A stretch of DNA of 18,132 nucleotides from an uncultured Eubacteriales bacterium (GTDB lineage: Bacteria > Bacillota_A > Clostridia > Lachnospirales > Lachnospiraceae): the NCBI GenBank assembly GCA_900321365.1, contig ONVT01000145.1, positions 1 to 18,132 on the forward strand, in the 5' to 3' direction. The notes under the pieces are model-generated. The model was not told where the DNA came from. It searched no databases and saw nothing but the letters and a program-made list of their open reading frames with translations. Below are positions 7,747-15,273 of the stretch, one piece after another. The translations under genes were made by a program, and so were the position numbers. The first letter of the stretch is position 1; each line of letters starts with the position of its first letter.

Positions 7747-10047
7747 ATGATAAGGTTATATGACGGCGGTGTGTATCTGGTGAACGGGAATCAGGTGATT
7801 CCGGAAAGGGATGTCGGGAAGGTGGCACAGCTTACCGGAAAGATGCCGGACAGGGAGGAGGCAAGGAAGGGAACCATTGCTTACGGCATCCTTCAGGCGC
7901 ATAATACCGGTTCAGATCCGGCGCATCTGAGAATAAAATATGACGCGCTGACTTCCCATGACATTACCTATGTCGGCATCATCCAGACCGCCAGGGCGTC
8001 CGGAATGGAGCGTTTTCCCATCCCCTATGTCCTGACCTGCTGTCACAATTCTCTGTGCGCCGTGGGAGGCACGATCAACGAGGATGACCACATGTTCGGA
8101 CTTTCCGCGGCAAAGAAGTACGGCGGGATATTCGTTCCTCCCCATATGGCCGTGATCCATCAGTACATGCGTGAAATGTTCGCGGGATGCGGGAAGATGA
8201 TCCTTGGCTCTGATTCCCATACCCGGTACGGCGCGCTCGGCACGATGGCGGTCGGCGAGGGCGGTGGAGAGCTGGACAAGCAGATCCTCGGGGATACCTG
8301 GGATATCGATTATCCAGGCGTGGTTGCCGTTTATCTGACAGGGAAGCCTCAGCCGTGGGTCGGTCCGCAGGACATCGCCATCGCGATCTGCGGCGCAGTC
8401 TATCAGAACGGCTATGTAAAGAACAAGGTGATGGAGTTCGTGGGCCCCGGCGTCTCTTCCATGTCGACCGACTACCGCAACGGCGTGGATGTCATGACCA
8501 CGGAGACCACCTGTCTGTCCTCCGTCTGGCGGACAGATGAGGATACGAAAGCCTTTCTGGAAGAGCATGGGCGCGGGGAGGATTACAGGCAGCTGGATCC
8601 CGCCGCTGCAGCTTATTACGATGGCTGCATCGAGATTGACCTCAGCGCTGTGAAGCCGATGATCGCGATGCCATTTCATCCGTCCATCGCGTTTACCATT
8701 GATGAGCTGAACGAGAACCTTGAGGATATCCTCCGTGAGACAGAGAAGAGGGCGCAGGACGTCTCCCAGGGGAGGGCGCCCTACACCCTTCTGGACAAGG
8801 TGAAGGACGGCACCCTGCAGGTCCAGCAGGGAATCATCGCAGGATGTGCCGGCGGCACCTATACGAATGTTGTCCAGGCGGCAAATGCCCTGCGTGGCCG
8901 CGGCATAGGAGCGGGAGAATTTACCCTCAGTGTCTATCCGTCTTCCATTCCGGTCTACATGGACCTGGCGCGGAACGGATCCCTGAACGACCTGATGGCA
9001 GCAGGGGCAGTCATCAAGACGGCCTTCTGCGGTCCGTGCTTTGGTGCCGGGGACACGCCCAGCCACAACGGCTTCTCGATCCGGCACACGACGAGAAACT
9101 TCCCGAACCGCGAGGGCAGCAAGCCGGGGCAGGGACAGATGTCTGCCTGCGCCCTCATGGACGCCCGCTCGATCGCCGCTACCGCCGCAAACGGAGGCAT
9201 CCTGACCAGTGCGCAGCAATATGCGGAATGTTTCACAGATGCGCCGGAGTATCATTTTGACAGATCGCCATATGACTCCAGAGTTTACGAAGGATTCGGG
9301 AAGGCGGATCCGGATGCGGAACTGTTCTATGGTCCGAATATCAAGGACTGGCCTCAGAGGGCTCCTCTCGGGGAAAATGTCCTCCTGAAGGTCTGCTCCC
9401 GGATCCTGGATGAGGTCACGACGACAGATGAGCTGATTCCTTCCGGTGAGGCATCCTCCTTCCGGTCGAATCCGCTTGGGCTGGCGGAGTATACGCTTTC
9501 CCGCCGGGATCCTGCCTACGTGGGAAAGACAAAGCTGGTGGAGGCCGTGGAGCAGGCACGTGAGAGTGGAGAGGATGTCATAAAGGCAGCCCCGGAGCTT
9601 TCGGAAATCTATTCCGTGATCCGGACAATTCCCGGACAGGAGAGCGTCCGTGTGCAGGAGGTGGAGATCGGTTCCGTGATCTACGCGAAGCGGCCTGGGG
9701 ACGGGTCCGCGAGAGAGCAGGCCGCGTCCTGCCAGAGGGTGATCGGCGGCCTTGCCAATATCGCCCTGGAGTATGCCACGAAGAGATACCGTTCCAATGT
9801 GATGAACTGGGGAATGCTGCCCTTCCAGATGAAGGAAGATCCGGACATGTTCGATGTGGATGACTATATCTATGTCCCCGGGATCCGCACGCTGCTGGAT
9901 GGTGACCTGACCGATATCCCTGCCTATGTCGTCAAAGACGGTGCAGCTCATAAGATCACTCTCTATATCCTGCCGATGACAGAAAAAGAGCGTGAGATCG
10001 TGAAGGCGGGATGCCTGATTAATTACAACCGGAGCCGGAAACGGTGA
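7747..10047 (+). CDS. Aconitase-family hydratase, YbhJ-like
   Basis: A 766-residue protein of the aconitase/isopropylmalate isomerase superfamily, closest in style and length to E. coli YbhJ (about 750 residues), a hydratase of unknown substrate. The iron-sulfur-cluster ligands are visible as Cys256 (ETTCLSS) and the pair Cys428/Cys431 (FCGPCFGAG), and [12 protein letters not shown] (154-165) is the superfamily active-site signature. The C-terminal swivel-type domain carries [11 protein letters not shown] (starting about residue 559) and SNPLGLAEY. It should be a cytoplasmic [4Fe-4S] dehydratase/hydratase acting on a hydroxy-acid. Start: ATG 7747 with AGGA six bases upstream (7737-7740). The frame is open further up, with ATGs at 7690 and 7639, but these have poor ribosome sites and 7639 lies before the promoter -10. 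It stands alone, so it is unlikely to be a dedicated citrate-cycle aconitase; function is not established. Confidence 0.85.
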   Translation: MIRLYDGGVYLVNGNQVIPERDVGKVAQLTGKMPDREEARKGTIAYGILQAHNTGSDPAHLRIKYDALTSHDITYVGIIQTARASGMERFPIPYVLTCCHNSLCAVGGTINEDDHMFGLSAAKKYGGIFVPPHMAVIHQYMREMFAGCGKMILGSDSHTRYGALGTMAVGEGGGELDKQILGDTWDIDYPGVVAVYLTGKPQPWVGPQDIAIAICGAVYQNGYVKNKVMEFVGPGVSSMSTDYRNGVDVMTTETTCLSSVWRTDEDTKAFLEEHGRGEDYRQLDPAAAAYYDGCIEIDLSAVKPMIAMPFHPSIAFTIDELNENLEDILRETEKRAQDVSQGRAPYTLLDKVKDGTLQVQQGIIAGCAGGTYTNVVQAANALRGRGIGAGEFTLSVYPSSIPVYMDLARNGSLNDLMAAGAVIKTAFCGPCFGAGDTPSHNGFSIRHTTRNFPNREGSKPGQGQMSACALMDARSIAATAANGGILTSAQQYAECFTDAPEYHFDRSPYDSRVYEGFGKADPDAELFYGPNIKDWPQRAPLGENVLLKVCSRILDEVTTTDELIPSGEASSFRSNPLGLAEYTLSRRDPAYVGKTKLVEAVEQARESGEDVIKAAPELSEIYSVIRTIPGQESVRVQEVEIGSVIYAKRPGDGSAREQAASCQRVIGGLANIALEYATKRYRSNVMNWGMLPFQMKEDPDMFDVDDYIYVPGIRTLLDGDLTDIPAYVVKDGAAHKITLYILPMTEKEREIVKAGCLINYNRSRKR

Positions 10048-10056
10048 CGGTTCACA

Positions 10057-10107
10057 GTGAGCGGAGTACTGATTTTTCACAGGCCCCGCGCTCACGCACC
10101 GCCTGTG
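10057..10107. terminator. Overlapping inverted repeats between convergent genes
   Basis: Two perfect 7-bp stems are possible in the gap between the hydratase and Na/Pi genes: GTGAGCG (10057-10063) with CGCTCAC (10089-10095), and CACAGGC (10078-10084) with GCCTGTG (10101-10107). They interleave, so only one hairpin or a pseudoknot can form. A TTTTT tract (10073-10077) lies between the arms rather than after a stem, so termination is plausible but not textbook. Confidence 0.35.
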
Positions 10108-10117
10108 CGCCTGTGTA

Positions 10118-11935
10118 TTACTGGACAGCCTCATCCTCCAGGCTGATGGGTCTGTCGATGTTCTGAACCACATCATATGTTTCGAGGAAGCCGTTGTAGA
10201 GGCGCTGGTATTCTTCTTCGGTCAGTTCTCTCGCCTTCGTGGAATGCACATGGTAGTCCGGATTTGTCTGGTAGGATCTTCTGACCTGTCCGGAGATCGC
10301 GACGCAGTGGGAAGCGATCCGTTCAAAACTGTTGAGCAGGTCGTTGAAGCCCGCCCCCTGTTCCATGGTGCATTCCCCGCGGCGCAGGCGTCCGATATGA
10401 CGCGCCCGCATGATCTCGCACAGATTGGAGATGGCCGCCGAGAACGGCTTGATCTCCATGGCGGTCTGAAGATCGGATTCGCGGAAGGAGGCGATGGTAC
10501 GGTTCACGATTTCCCGCTCCGCTTCGATCAGCGTATTCAGGTCGTGCATGGCGGTCTCGGAAAAGGTGATATTGTCCTCAAAGAGTTGTCTGGTGGAATA
10601 CGAGATGGCTGAGGCATAGTCGCCGATCCTCTCAAGGTCGCCGATCACGCGCAGGTCTGCCGTCACTTCCCTGGTCTGCCTGGAATTCAGCTCCTGCTTG
10701 GTCAGAACGACAAGATAGGCGCCGAGCTTCGACTCATACTTGTCTATCAGCTCCTCCTTTCTCTGGACCTTGTCAAACTTTTTTTCCGAATACTGATGAA
10801 TCAGGTTCAATGATCTGCCGACGTTCTTGCGGACCTTGCTGGTCATTCCCCGGATCACCCGGCTGCACTGCTCCAGCGCGATCGTCGGGGAGGAGAGAAG
10901 CCTCTCATCCAGCAGGTCAAAGTCCGCATTGTCCTTCATGTCCTCAAGGTCTTCGGCGGAATCACGGATCATACTGCACACCAGCCGCTCAATGGAACGG
11001 ATGAAGGGGAACAGGAGAATGCCCGTCACGATTCTTACAAGAGAATTCCAGAACGCGATTCCGACCGGTCCGATTGATGATTCCATAAATGGAAAATGCG
11101 CGAAGGCGTTCACCGCGTAGAATCCGATTCCCCACAGGACCATGCAGAGGACATTTACAAGGAGATAGGTGACCGCGCTCCTCTGTCCGTTCTTGTTCGC
11201 GCCGATCGCGGAGAGAAGGACCGGACAGGAGGCGCCGACGCCGATACCCAGAATGACGGGGAAGGCGGTTGAAAATGCCAGTACGCCTGTCACGGAAAGC
11301 GCCTGCAGAATACCGATTGAAGCGGAAGCGCTCTGAAGGATGGCCGTCATGGCAATACCGAGCAGAATGCCCAGGAACGGGTTGGAAAACATGGTGAGCG
11401 CGTCCGTGAATGCCTTGCTCTGGCGCAGGGGAGAGACCGCGGCGCTCATCATCTGCATGCCGGTCATCAGAATGGCAAAGCCGAGCAGGATGTCCCCGAA
11501 ATGCTTGTGGACGGACCGCTTTGAGAGCATCTTGATGAGCGTGCCCGCAATCGCGGCTGTCGCGGCGATCGTGGCGGAAGACAGCAGCTGTGTGATGCCC
11601 CCGGCCCCGTCGATGTAGGACAGACAGAGGATCCAGCCGGTGACGCTGGTGCCGATGTTCGCCCCGATTATGATTCCGATCGCCTGAAAGAGCGTGATCA
11701 TGCCGGAGTTCACAAAACCGACCACCATCACGGTCGTCGCGGAGGAAGACTGTATGACGGAGGTTACCGCTGCGCCAAGCAGCATCCCCTTCACGGGGGT
11801 GTTCGTCACCCGGTACAGGAAGGATTCCAGTTTGTCGCCGGCCACACGTTTCAGTCCGTCGCCCATCAGCGACATGCCATACATAAACAGCGCAACGCCG
11901 CAGAGCAGGTTCAGGACCATGACAAATGTACTCAT
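10118..11935 (-). CDS. Na+/phosphate cotransporter with C-terminal PhoU-like domain
   Basis: A 605-residue NptA/PNaS-family protein. The membrane part (1 to about 320) has the two inverted repeat signatures QSSSATT (62-68) and QSASAS (201-206), which form the substrate site in the Na/Pi-IIa family, plus GANIGT (91-96). Residues about 345-560 form a helical cytoplasmic PhoU-like domain; DLERIGDYA (433-441) and the related NSFERIASHC (535-544) match the paired metal-binding motifs of PhoU. The role is sodium-driven phosphate uptake, or efflux control, with the PhoU part probably regulating it. Start ATG 11935; a GGAG lies 11 bases upstream, slightly far. It is a single gene that converges on the hydratase and follows the hydrogenase on the same strand, with a terminator candidate between. 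The domain fusion is common in Firmicutes. Confidence 0.92.
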   Translation of the reverse strand: MSTFVMVLNLLCGVALFMYGMSLMGDGLKRVAGDKLESFLYRVTNTPVKGMLLGAAVTSVIQSSSATTVMVVGFVNSGMITLFQAIGIIIGANIGTSVTGWILCLSYIDGAGGITQLLSSATIAATAAIAGTLIKMLSKRSVHKHFGDILLGFAILMTGMQMMSAAVSPLRQSKAFTDALTMFSNPFLGILLGIAMTAILQSASASIGILQALSVTGVLAFSTAFPVILGIGVGASCPVLLSAIGANKNGQRSAVTYLLVNVLCMVLWGIGFYAVNAFAHFPFMESSIGPVGIAFWNSLVRIVTGILLFPFIRSIERLVCSMIRDSAEDLEDMKDNADFDLLDERLLSSPTIALEQCSRVIRGMTSKVRKNVGRSLNLIHQYSEKKFDKVQRKEELIDKYESKLGAYLVVLTKQELNSRQTREVTADLRVIGDLERIGDYASAISYSTRQLFEDNITFSETAMHDLNTLIEAEREIVNRTIASFRESDLQTAMEIKPFSAAISNLCEIMRARHIGRLRRGECTMEQGAGFNDLLNSFERIASHCVAISGQVRRSYQTNPDYHVHSTKARELTEEEYQRLYNGFLETYDVVQNIDRPISLEDEAVQ

Positions 11936-12036
11936 ATATGATTTGACTCCATCCGTTTACAGTCAATGTATAAGGATCTGTTCAGAAATGAGAACCTGTA
12001 CAGATTGCGCAGGATTTTCTTTCGGGTGTGCCAGGT

Positions 12037-12067
12037 AAAAAACTGACGCAGTAAGAGGTTCTCAGTC
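12037..12067 (-). terminator. Candidate terminator downstream of the hydrogenase gene
   Basis: On the minus strand, GACTGA (12062-12067) can pair with TCAGTT (12041-12046, one G-U) around a 15-base loop and runs into six T residues (12037-12042). It lies 23 bases past the hydrogenase stop codon. The stem is short, hence moderate confidence. Confidence 0.4.
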
Positions 12068-12089
12068 TGCAACACTCAGAATATACACC

Positions 12090-13598
12090 TCACGGCTCAT
12101 CACGTAAAGAAGAAGGATCCATGTGCCCGTCCCGGTACATCGAGAAGGAGTCCATCGGATAGTTCTTCAGATTTTCGAGGATGCCGCGTCTGTCGGCACC
12201 GGAGAGCAGGCTGTCGCGCGCCTTCATGACGAGCGGCTCTGTCTCGTGTTTGGAGGGGCCGCCGATACAGCCTCCGGGGCAGATCATGCCTTCGATAAAG
12301 TCCTCTTTCAGGCGGTTGTTCTGAAGCAGAAGCAGGCCTTTCCTGCACTCGTCACCGCCCGCGCAGCGCATCAGGGAAATCTCGGATGTATCTTCGCCCA
12401 TCTCCTGCATGGCCTCGAGAACCGCGTCCGCGACTCCTCCGGATCCCGAGAAGCGTTTTCCGTAGAGAGAAGCTTCCTGGTAGTTTTCCTCCACCGGAGG
12501 AAACTGCGTGATCTCGATCCCGGTCGACCGCAGGAACACAACCATCTCACCGTAGGTTATGGCGTAATCCGCATTGTCCACGATGTTCTCGTTCAGAGTC
12601 TCCCCCTTCTTCGCGATGCAGGGTCCGATGAAAACCGTCACGCAGTCCGGGTCCATGGATTTGAGGTATCTGGATACCGCGACCATCGGGGAGACGGTCG
12701 TGGACTTGTTCTCCTCATACTGCCTGGGAAAGTGATGATGCATCATGGAGATGAACGCCGGGCAGCAGGAGGTGGTCATCTTCCGGCCTTCTTTTTTCGC
12801 CGCGATCCATTCCTTCGCCTCACAGGCAGCGGTCATGTCGCCTCCCAGACCTACCTCCACCATGTCCGCGAATCCTGCCTGCATCAGAGCCGCGCGTACC
12901 GTGGCCATGCCGGTGTCCTTTCCGAACTGCCCTTCCGTCGCGGGTGCGCACATGGCGATTACACGCTTTCCTTCCTTGATTGCCCTGATAATGTCGACCA
13001 GGAAGATCTTGGAGCCGATAGCCCCGAAGGGGCAGGAGTGGATGCAGTGGCCGCAGTGGATGCATTTTTCATCATCTATCGTGCACAGACCATATTCATC
13101 ATAGGAGATGGCTCCGGCCGGGCAGGCCTTCTGGCAGGGGCGCTTGCTGTGGATGATGGCGCTGAACGGGCAGGCCTTCGCGCACAACCCGCAGGACTTG
13201 CACTTGCCCGGGTCGATCTTCATCTTGGTGTCGCCCGGGGAGATGGCGTCGAACCGGCAGGCGGTCAGACAGGGCTTCCCGAGGCAGAACCGGCAGCTGT
13301 CCGTAACCATATGGTCCTGGATCGGGCAGTCGTCGCAGGCTGCCGGGATTACGGCGACAATGTTTTTGGACGGCTTTGTGGCGTCCGGATCCATGCCCAT
13401 CGCCAGGCGGATCCTGCCGCGGATGATCTCGCGTTCCTTGTAGATGCAGCAGCGGAGCGTCGGCTTCGGCCCCGGAATGATGGTTTTGACAACCCGCTCT
13501 CTTTCTTCGTGCGTCAGACAGTCATTCCATGCCATGCGGCAGACTTCCAGCATGACACGGTGTTTCAGGTCATGCAGGCCCTGATCGTTTGTGTTCAT
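12090..13598 (-). CDS. Monomeric [FeFe] hydrogenase with N-terminal ferredoxin-type clusters
   Basis: A 502-residue iron-only hydrogenase. Cysteine motifs follow one another: Cys88/Cys91 (CDDC), CRFCLGKPCLTAC (102-114), CKSCGLCAKAC (133-143), CQKAC (155-159) and CIHCGHCIHSC (179-189), enough for several [4Fe-4S] relays. The H-cluster domain has L1 TSCCPAF (Cys278, Cys279), L2 GPCIAKKGE (Cys327, Lys330/331) and L3 MICPGGCIGG (Cys440, Cys444). The four cluster-binding cysteines and the proton-shuttle cysteine (Cys278 by analogy with Clostridium CpI) are present. L1 ends in AF instead of GW/MW, L2 has GPC instead of MPC, and L3 is shortened; these differences point to a divergent, group-B-like subfamily. 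It would couple ferredoxin redox state to H2 production or uptake in the cytoplasm. ATG 13598 has AGGGG at good spacing. Maturases HydE/F/G are not in the window. Confidence 0.9.
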   Translation of the reverse strand: MNTNDQGLHDLKHRVMLEVCRMAWNDCLTHEERERVVKTIIPGPKPTLRCCIYKEREIIRGRIRLAMGMDPDATKPSKNIVAVIPAACDDCPIQDHMVTDSCRFCLGKPCLTACRFDAISPGDTKMKIDPGKCKSCGLCAKACPFSAIIHSKRPCQKACPAGAISYDEYGLCTIDDEKCIHCGHCIHSCPFGAIGSKIFLVDIIRAIKEGKRVIAMCAPATEGQFGKDTGMATVRAALMQAGFADMVEVGLGGDMTAACEAKEWIAAKKEGRKMTTSCCPAFISMMHHHFPRQYEENKSTTVSPMVAVSRYLKSMDPDCVTVFIGPCIAKKGETLNENIVDNADYAITYGEMVVFLRSTGIEITQFPPVEENYQEASLYGKRFSGSGGVADAVLEAMQEMGEDTSEISLMRCAGGDECRKGLLLLQNNRLKEDFIEGMICPGGCIGGPSKHETEPLVMKARDSLLSGADRRGILENLKNYPMDSFSMYRDGHMDPSSLRDEP

Positions 13599-13637
13599 GT
13601 GGTTCCCCTTTCAAAGCTTTGTTGTACGAACAACAAT

Positions 13638-13667
13638 ATTGTACCAGAATTTGTAAAGAATAGTTAA
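13638..13667 (-). promoter_or_regulatory. Hydrogenase promoter
   Basis: On the minus strand, TTAACT (13662-13667) and TACAAT (13638-13643) are spaced by 18 bases, with TGG in front of the -10. Transcription would start near 13631, giving a leader of about 33 bases. A small inverted repeat (GTTGT/ACAAC, 13621-13634) sits at the predicted start site. Confidence 0.55.
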
Positions 13668-13670
13668 ACC

Positions 13671-13686
13671 ATTTGTGAGAACAAAT
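13671..13686. promoter_or_regulatory. Inverted repeat, possible FNR/CRP-type operator
   Basis: ATTTGT-GAGA-ACAAAT is a perfect 6-4-6 inverted repeat. Its centre is about 47 bases upstream of the predicted hydrogenase start point and it abuts the -35. The half-site spacing is that of FNR/CRP-family sites; the bases do not match the longer Rex consensus. The regulator is unknown. Confidence 0.4.
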
Positions 13687-13721
13687 TAAGAAAACTGAAA
13701 GGATTTGGTGATGAATCGAAC

Positions 13722-13750
13722 GTGACAGAAGGCACAGGATGTTGTATAGT
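13722..13750 (+). promoter_or_regulatory. Promoter for the secreted BIG2 protein gene
   Basis: GTGACA (13722-13727) and TATAGT (13745-13750) are separated by exactly 17 bases. This position excludes the in-frame ATG at 13739 as the real start, because it lies inside the promoter. Confidence 0.65.
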
Positions 13751-13804
13751 GAGAACATACCCAGATGTACAGTAGGGGCTTTTATGGAAGGAAGGTATCA
13801 GATT

Positions 13805-15151
13805 ATGAAAAAGCTATGGCAAAGGATGATAATGCTTTCCGTGATACTTGTTATGGTGATGACGGTGCATGCGTTTGCGGATAACACCATTCAGTACTGC
13901 GCGAGCACGTTCACATTTACCAAGCGCGGAACACAGGTGTCAAAACAGTTTACTGTTGCGTCAAGAACGAATATAACCGTTCATATCAAGATGTATAACG
14001 ACTACTCAACGATTACGAACAGCAGCGTTATACAGACGATCAACAATAATACCATTTTCAGCCTTCAGAATGTCAACAATCCCTCCCAGTTGTTCTATCT
14101 TACCGACAAGAATTTTAACGCCCTGGAGTATGATGTCCATATGACCGTGGAGGCAGGAACGTATGTTTTCCAGGTTCAGAACAATCAGGACAACTGGTTC
14201 AACCTGTACTTCCGGGTCACAGGCAACACGGGAATCGACATTATCGATAACCTGGAGCTGACGGTCGGGAGCAGCCAGACTGTTTCGATCGCCCAGCAGT
14301 ATATCTATGGCGGCTATATGTCGGTGGTCAGATGGGATGTCTCTTCGTACTCTCCGAACCCGAACGCCGCGACAGTGACGAACATCAACAATAACGTCAC
14401 TCCCAGCAAGGTCACGATTTACGGAAGAGAGGTGGGCATAACCTACATCAATGTGTACGGAACGGACGGATCCACCGACCAGATAAAGGTTACGGTCACG
14501 GCGGCTCCGACAAAGCCGACCCTGCTCTACAGCAGCCTGACCCTGTCGACCGGTGAGATTGTATACAACGATGTCCTGAATGCGACAGCCAATGTGACAT
14601 GGACTTCTTCGAATACTTCCGTTGCCGGCGTGACAAGTACCGGAAAGATTACCGCGAACAGCACCGGAACCGCCACGGTCACTGCGACCACGGTGAAGAA
14701 CGGCACGACCTATAAGCTTGACTGCAAGGTAACGGTGAACCGTACCGACCCGGATTTCATTGATTTCATCATCCGGATCTCCAGCTTCAAGCCTGCCAAA
14801 CGGTTGCTGAAGATCTCGATCACCAACCTCTCTGACGCGGATATGATCGTGTACAGCAGCGGCGCCAAGCTTCAGGAATACCCGGGCTATGATGATGTGT
14901 GCAAGCTGAAGATGAAGAACGCGTCCAAGGTGACGGTTCCGGATGGGAAGTCGAAGAAGATTACCTTTACCATCCAGAGCAACAAGGTGAAGGGATCGAA
15001 GTATGATTACGGCGTACAGGTCAAGTTCAAGATGGAAGGACGAACCTATTATGCCCGCTGTATCGTGGATGAGAACCTCGGACAGTATATTCTGAAGGAG
15101 AATCTTGCCACGCAGAACTGGCTGTTCTCCTACATGAAGGCAGCAGGCTGA
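13805..15151 (+). CDS. Secreted protein with bacterial Ig-like (BIG2) repeats
   Basis: A 448-residue exported protein of unknown function. The start chosen is ATG 13805, preceded by GGAAGGAAGG (13786-13795) and placed downstream of a clear promoter; it gives a standard signal peptide: MKKLWQR, a hydrophobic core, and a likely cleavage after AFA (residues 23-25). Mature parts: an N-terminal beta-rich Asn/Thr-rich domain (about 26-143) I do not recognise; a BIG2-like module (about 148-232); a second, clearer BIG2 module (about 238-312) with the VTWTSSNTSVAGV and GKITANSTGTATVTAT signatures; and a C-terminal beta domain (about 316-430). Only five cysteines and no LPXTG motif, transmembrane anchor or S-layer repeat are seen, so it is probably released or loosely wall-bound. 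BIG2 domains usually mediate adhesion or carbohydrate contact. It is divergent from the hydrogenase gene. Confidence 0.82.
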   Translation: MKKLWQRMIMLSVILVMVMTVHAFADNTIQYCASTFTFTKRGTQVSKQFTVASRTNITVHIKMYNDYSTITNSSVIQTINNNTIFSLQNVNNPSQLFYLTDKNFNALEYDVHMTVEAGTYVFQVQNNQDNWFNLYFRVTGNTGIDIIDNLELTVGSSQTVSIAQQYIYGGYMSVVRWDVSSYSPNPNAATVTNINNNVTPSKVTIYGREVGITYINVYGTDGSTDQIKVTVTAAPTKPTLLYSSLTLSTGEIVYNDVLNATANVTWTSSNTSVAGVTSTGKITANSTGTATVTATTVKNGTTYKLDCKVTVNRTDPDFIDFIIRISSFKPAKRLLKISITNLSDADMIVYSSGAKLQEYPGYDDVCKLKMKNASKVTVPDGKSKKITFTIQSNKVKGSKYDYGVQVKFKMEGRTYYARCIVDENLGQYILKENLATQNWLFSYMKAAG

Positions 15152-15152
15152 T

Positions 15153-15190
15153 CCCGGGCGATGGCTCATAAGCCGGGCTTCTGGTTTTCT
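15153..15190 (+). terminator. Possible terminator after the BIG2 gene
   Basis: CCCGG (15153-15157) can pair with CCGGG (15173-15177) two bases after the stop codon. A T-rich but interrupted stretch follows (15179-15193). The stem is short and the loop is 15 bases, so confidence is limited. Confidence 0.35.
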
Positions 15191-15265
15191 GTTTCAGAGA
15201 TGATGTGAATGACCAGCCAGGCCGTGCAGATAATGCACTGCCTGGCTAAGTATGATGTTTCAGAG
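15190..15265. repeat. Perfect hairpin flanked by 10-base direct repeats, upstream of glgA
   Basis: Arms AGCCAGGC (15215-15222) and GCCTGGCT (15240-15247) pair perfectly, followed inward by a single C/T mismatch and a second perfect stem GTGCA (15224-15228)/TGCAC (15234-15238) closing on a GATAA loop. The decamer TGTTTCAGAG stands on both sides, at 15190-15199 and 15256-15265; the second copy contains part of the glgA ribosome binding site. There is no T tract, so it is not a simple terminator. It could be a leader structure for glgA or a small palindromic repeat element. Confidence 0.6.
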
Positions 15266-15273
15266 GTATTTGC

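Noticed and set aside
7912..10176. A 754-codon open frame on the minus strand opposite the hydratase gene
   Set aside because: Its product is rich in Arg, His, Asp and Gly, without any domain signature, and it mirrors codon bias of the real gene on the other strand, which has full family motifs.
12123..13667. A 514-codon open frame on the plus strand opposite the hydrogenase gene
   Set aside because: It runs antisense to a gene with complete cysteine and H-cluster motifs, and its composition is that of a shadow frame.
13739..13804. ATG 13739 or ATG 13784 as the start of the BIG2 protein
   Set aside because: 13739 lies within the promoter and gives no signal peptide at the N-terminus; 13784 overlaps the ribosome binding site that serves ATG 13805.
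14006..15169. A 387-codon minus-strand frame opposite the BIG2 gene
   Set aside because: No domain, no ribosome site; the plus-strand gene has a signal peptide, promoter and BIG2 motifs.
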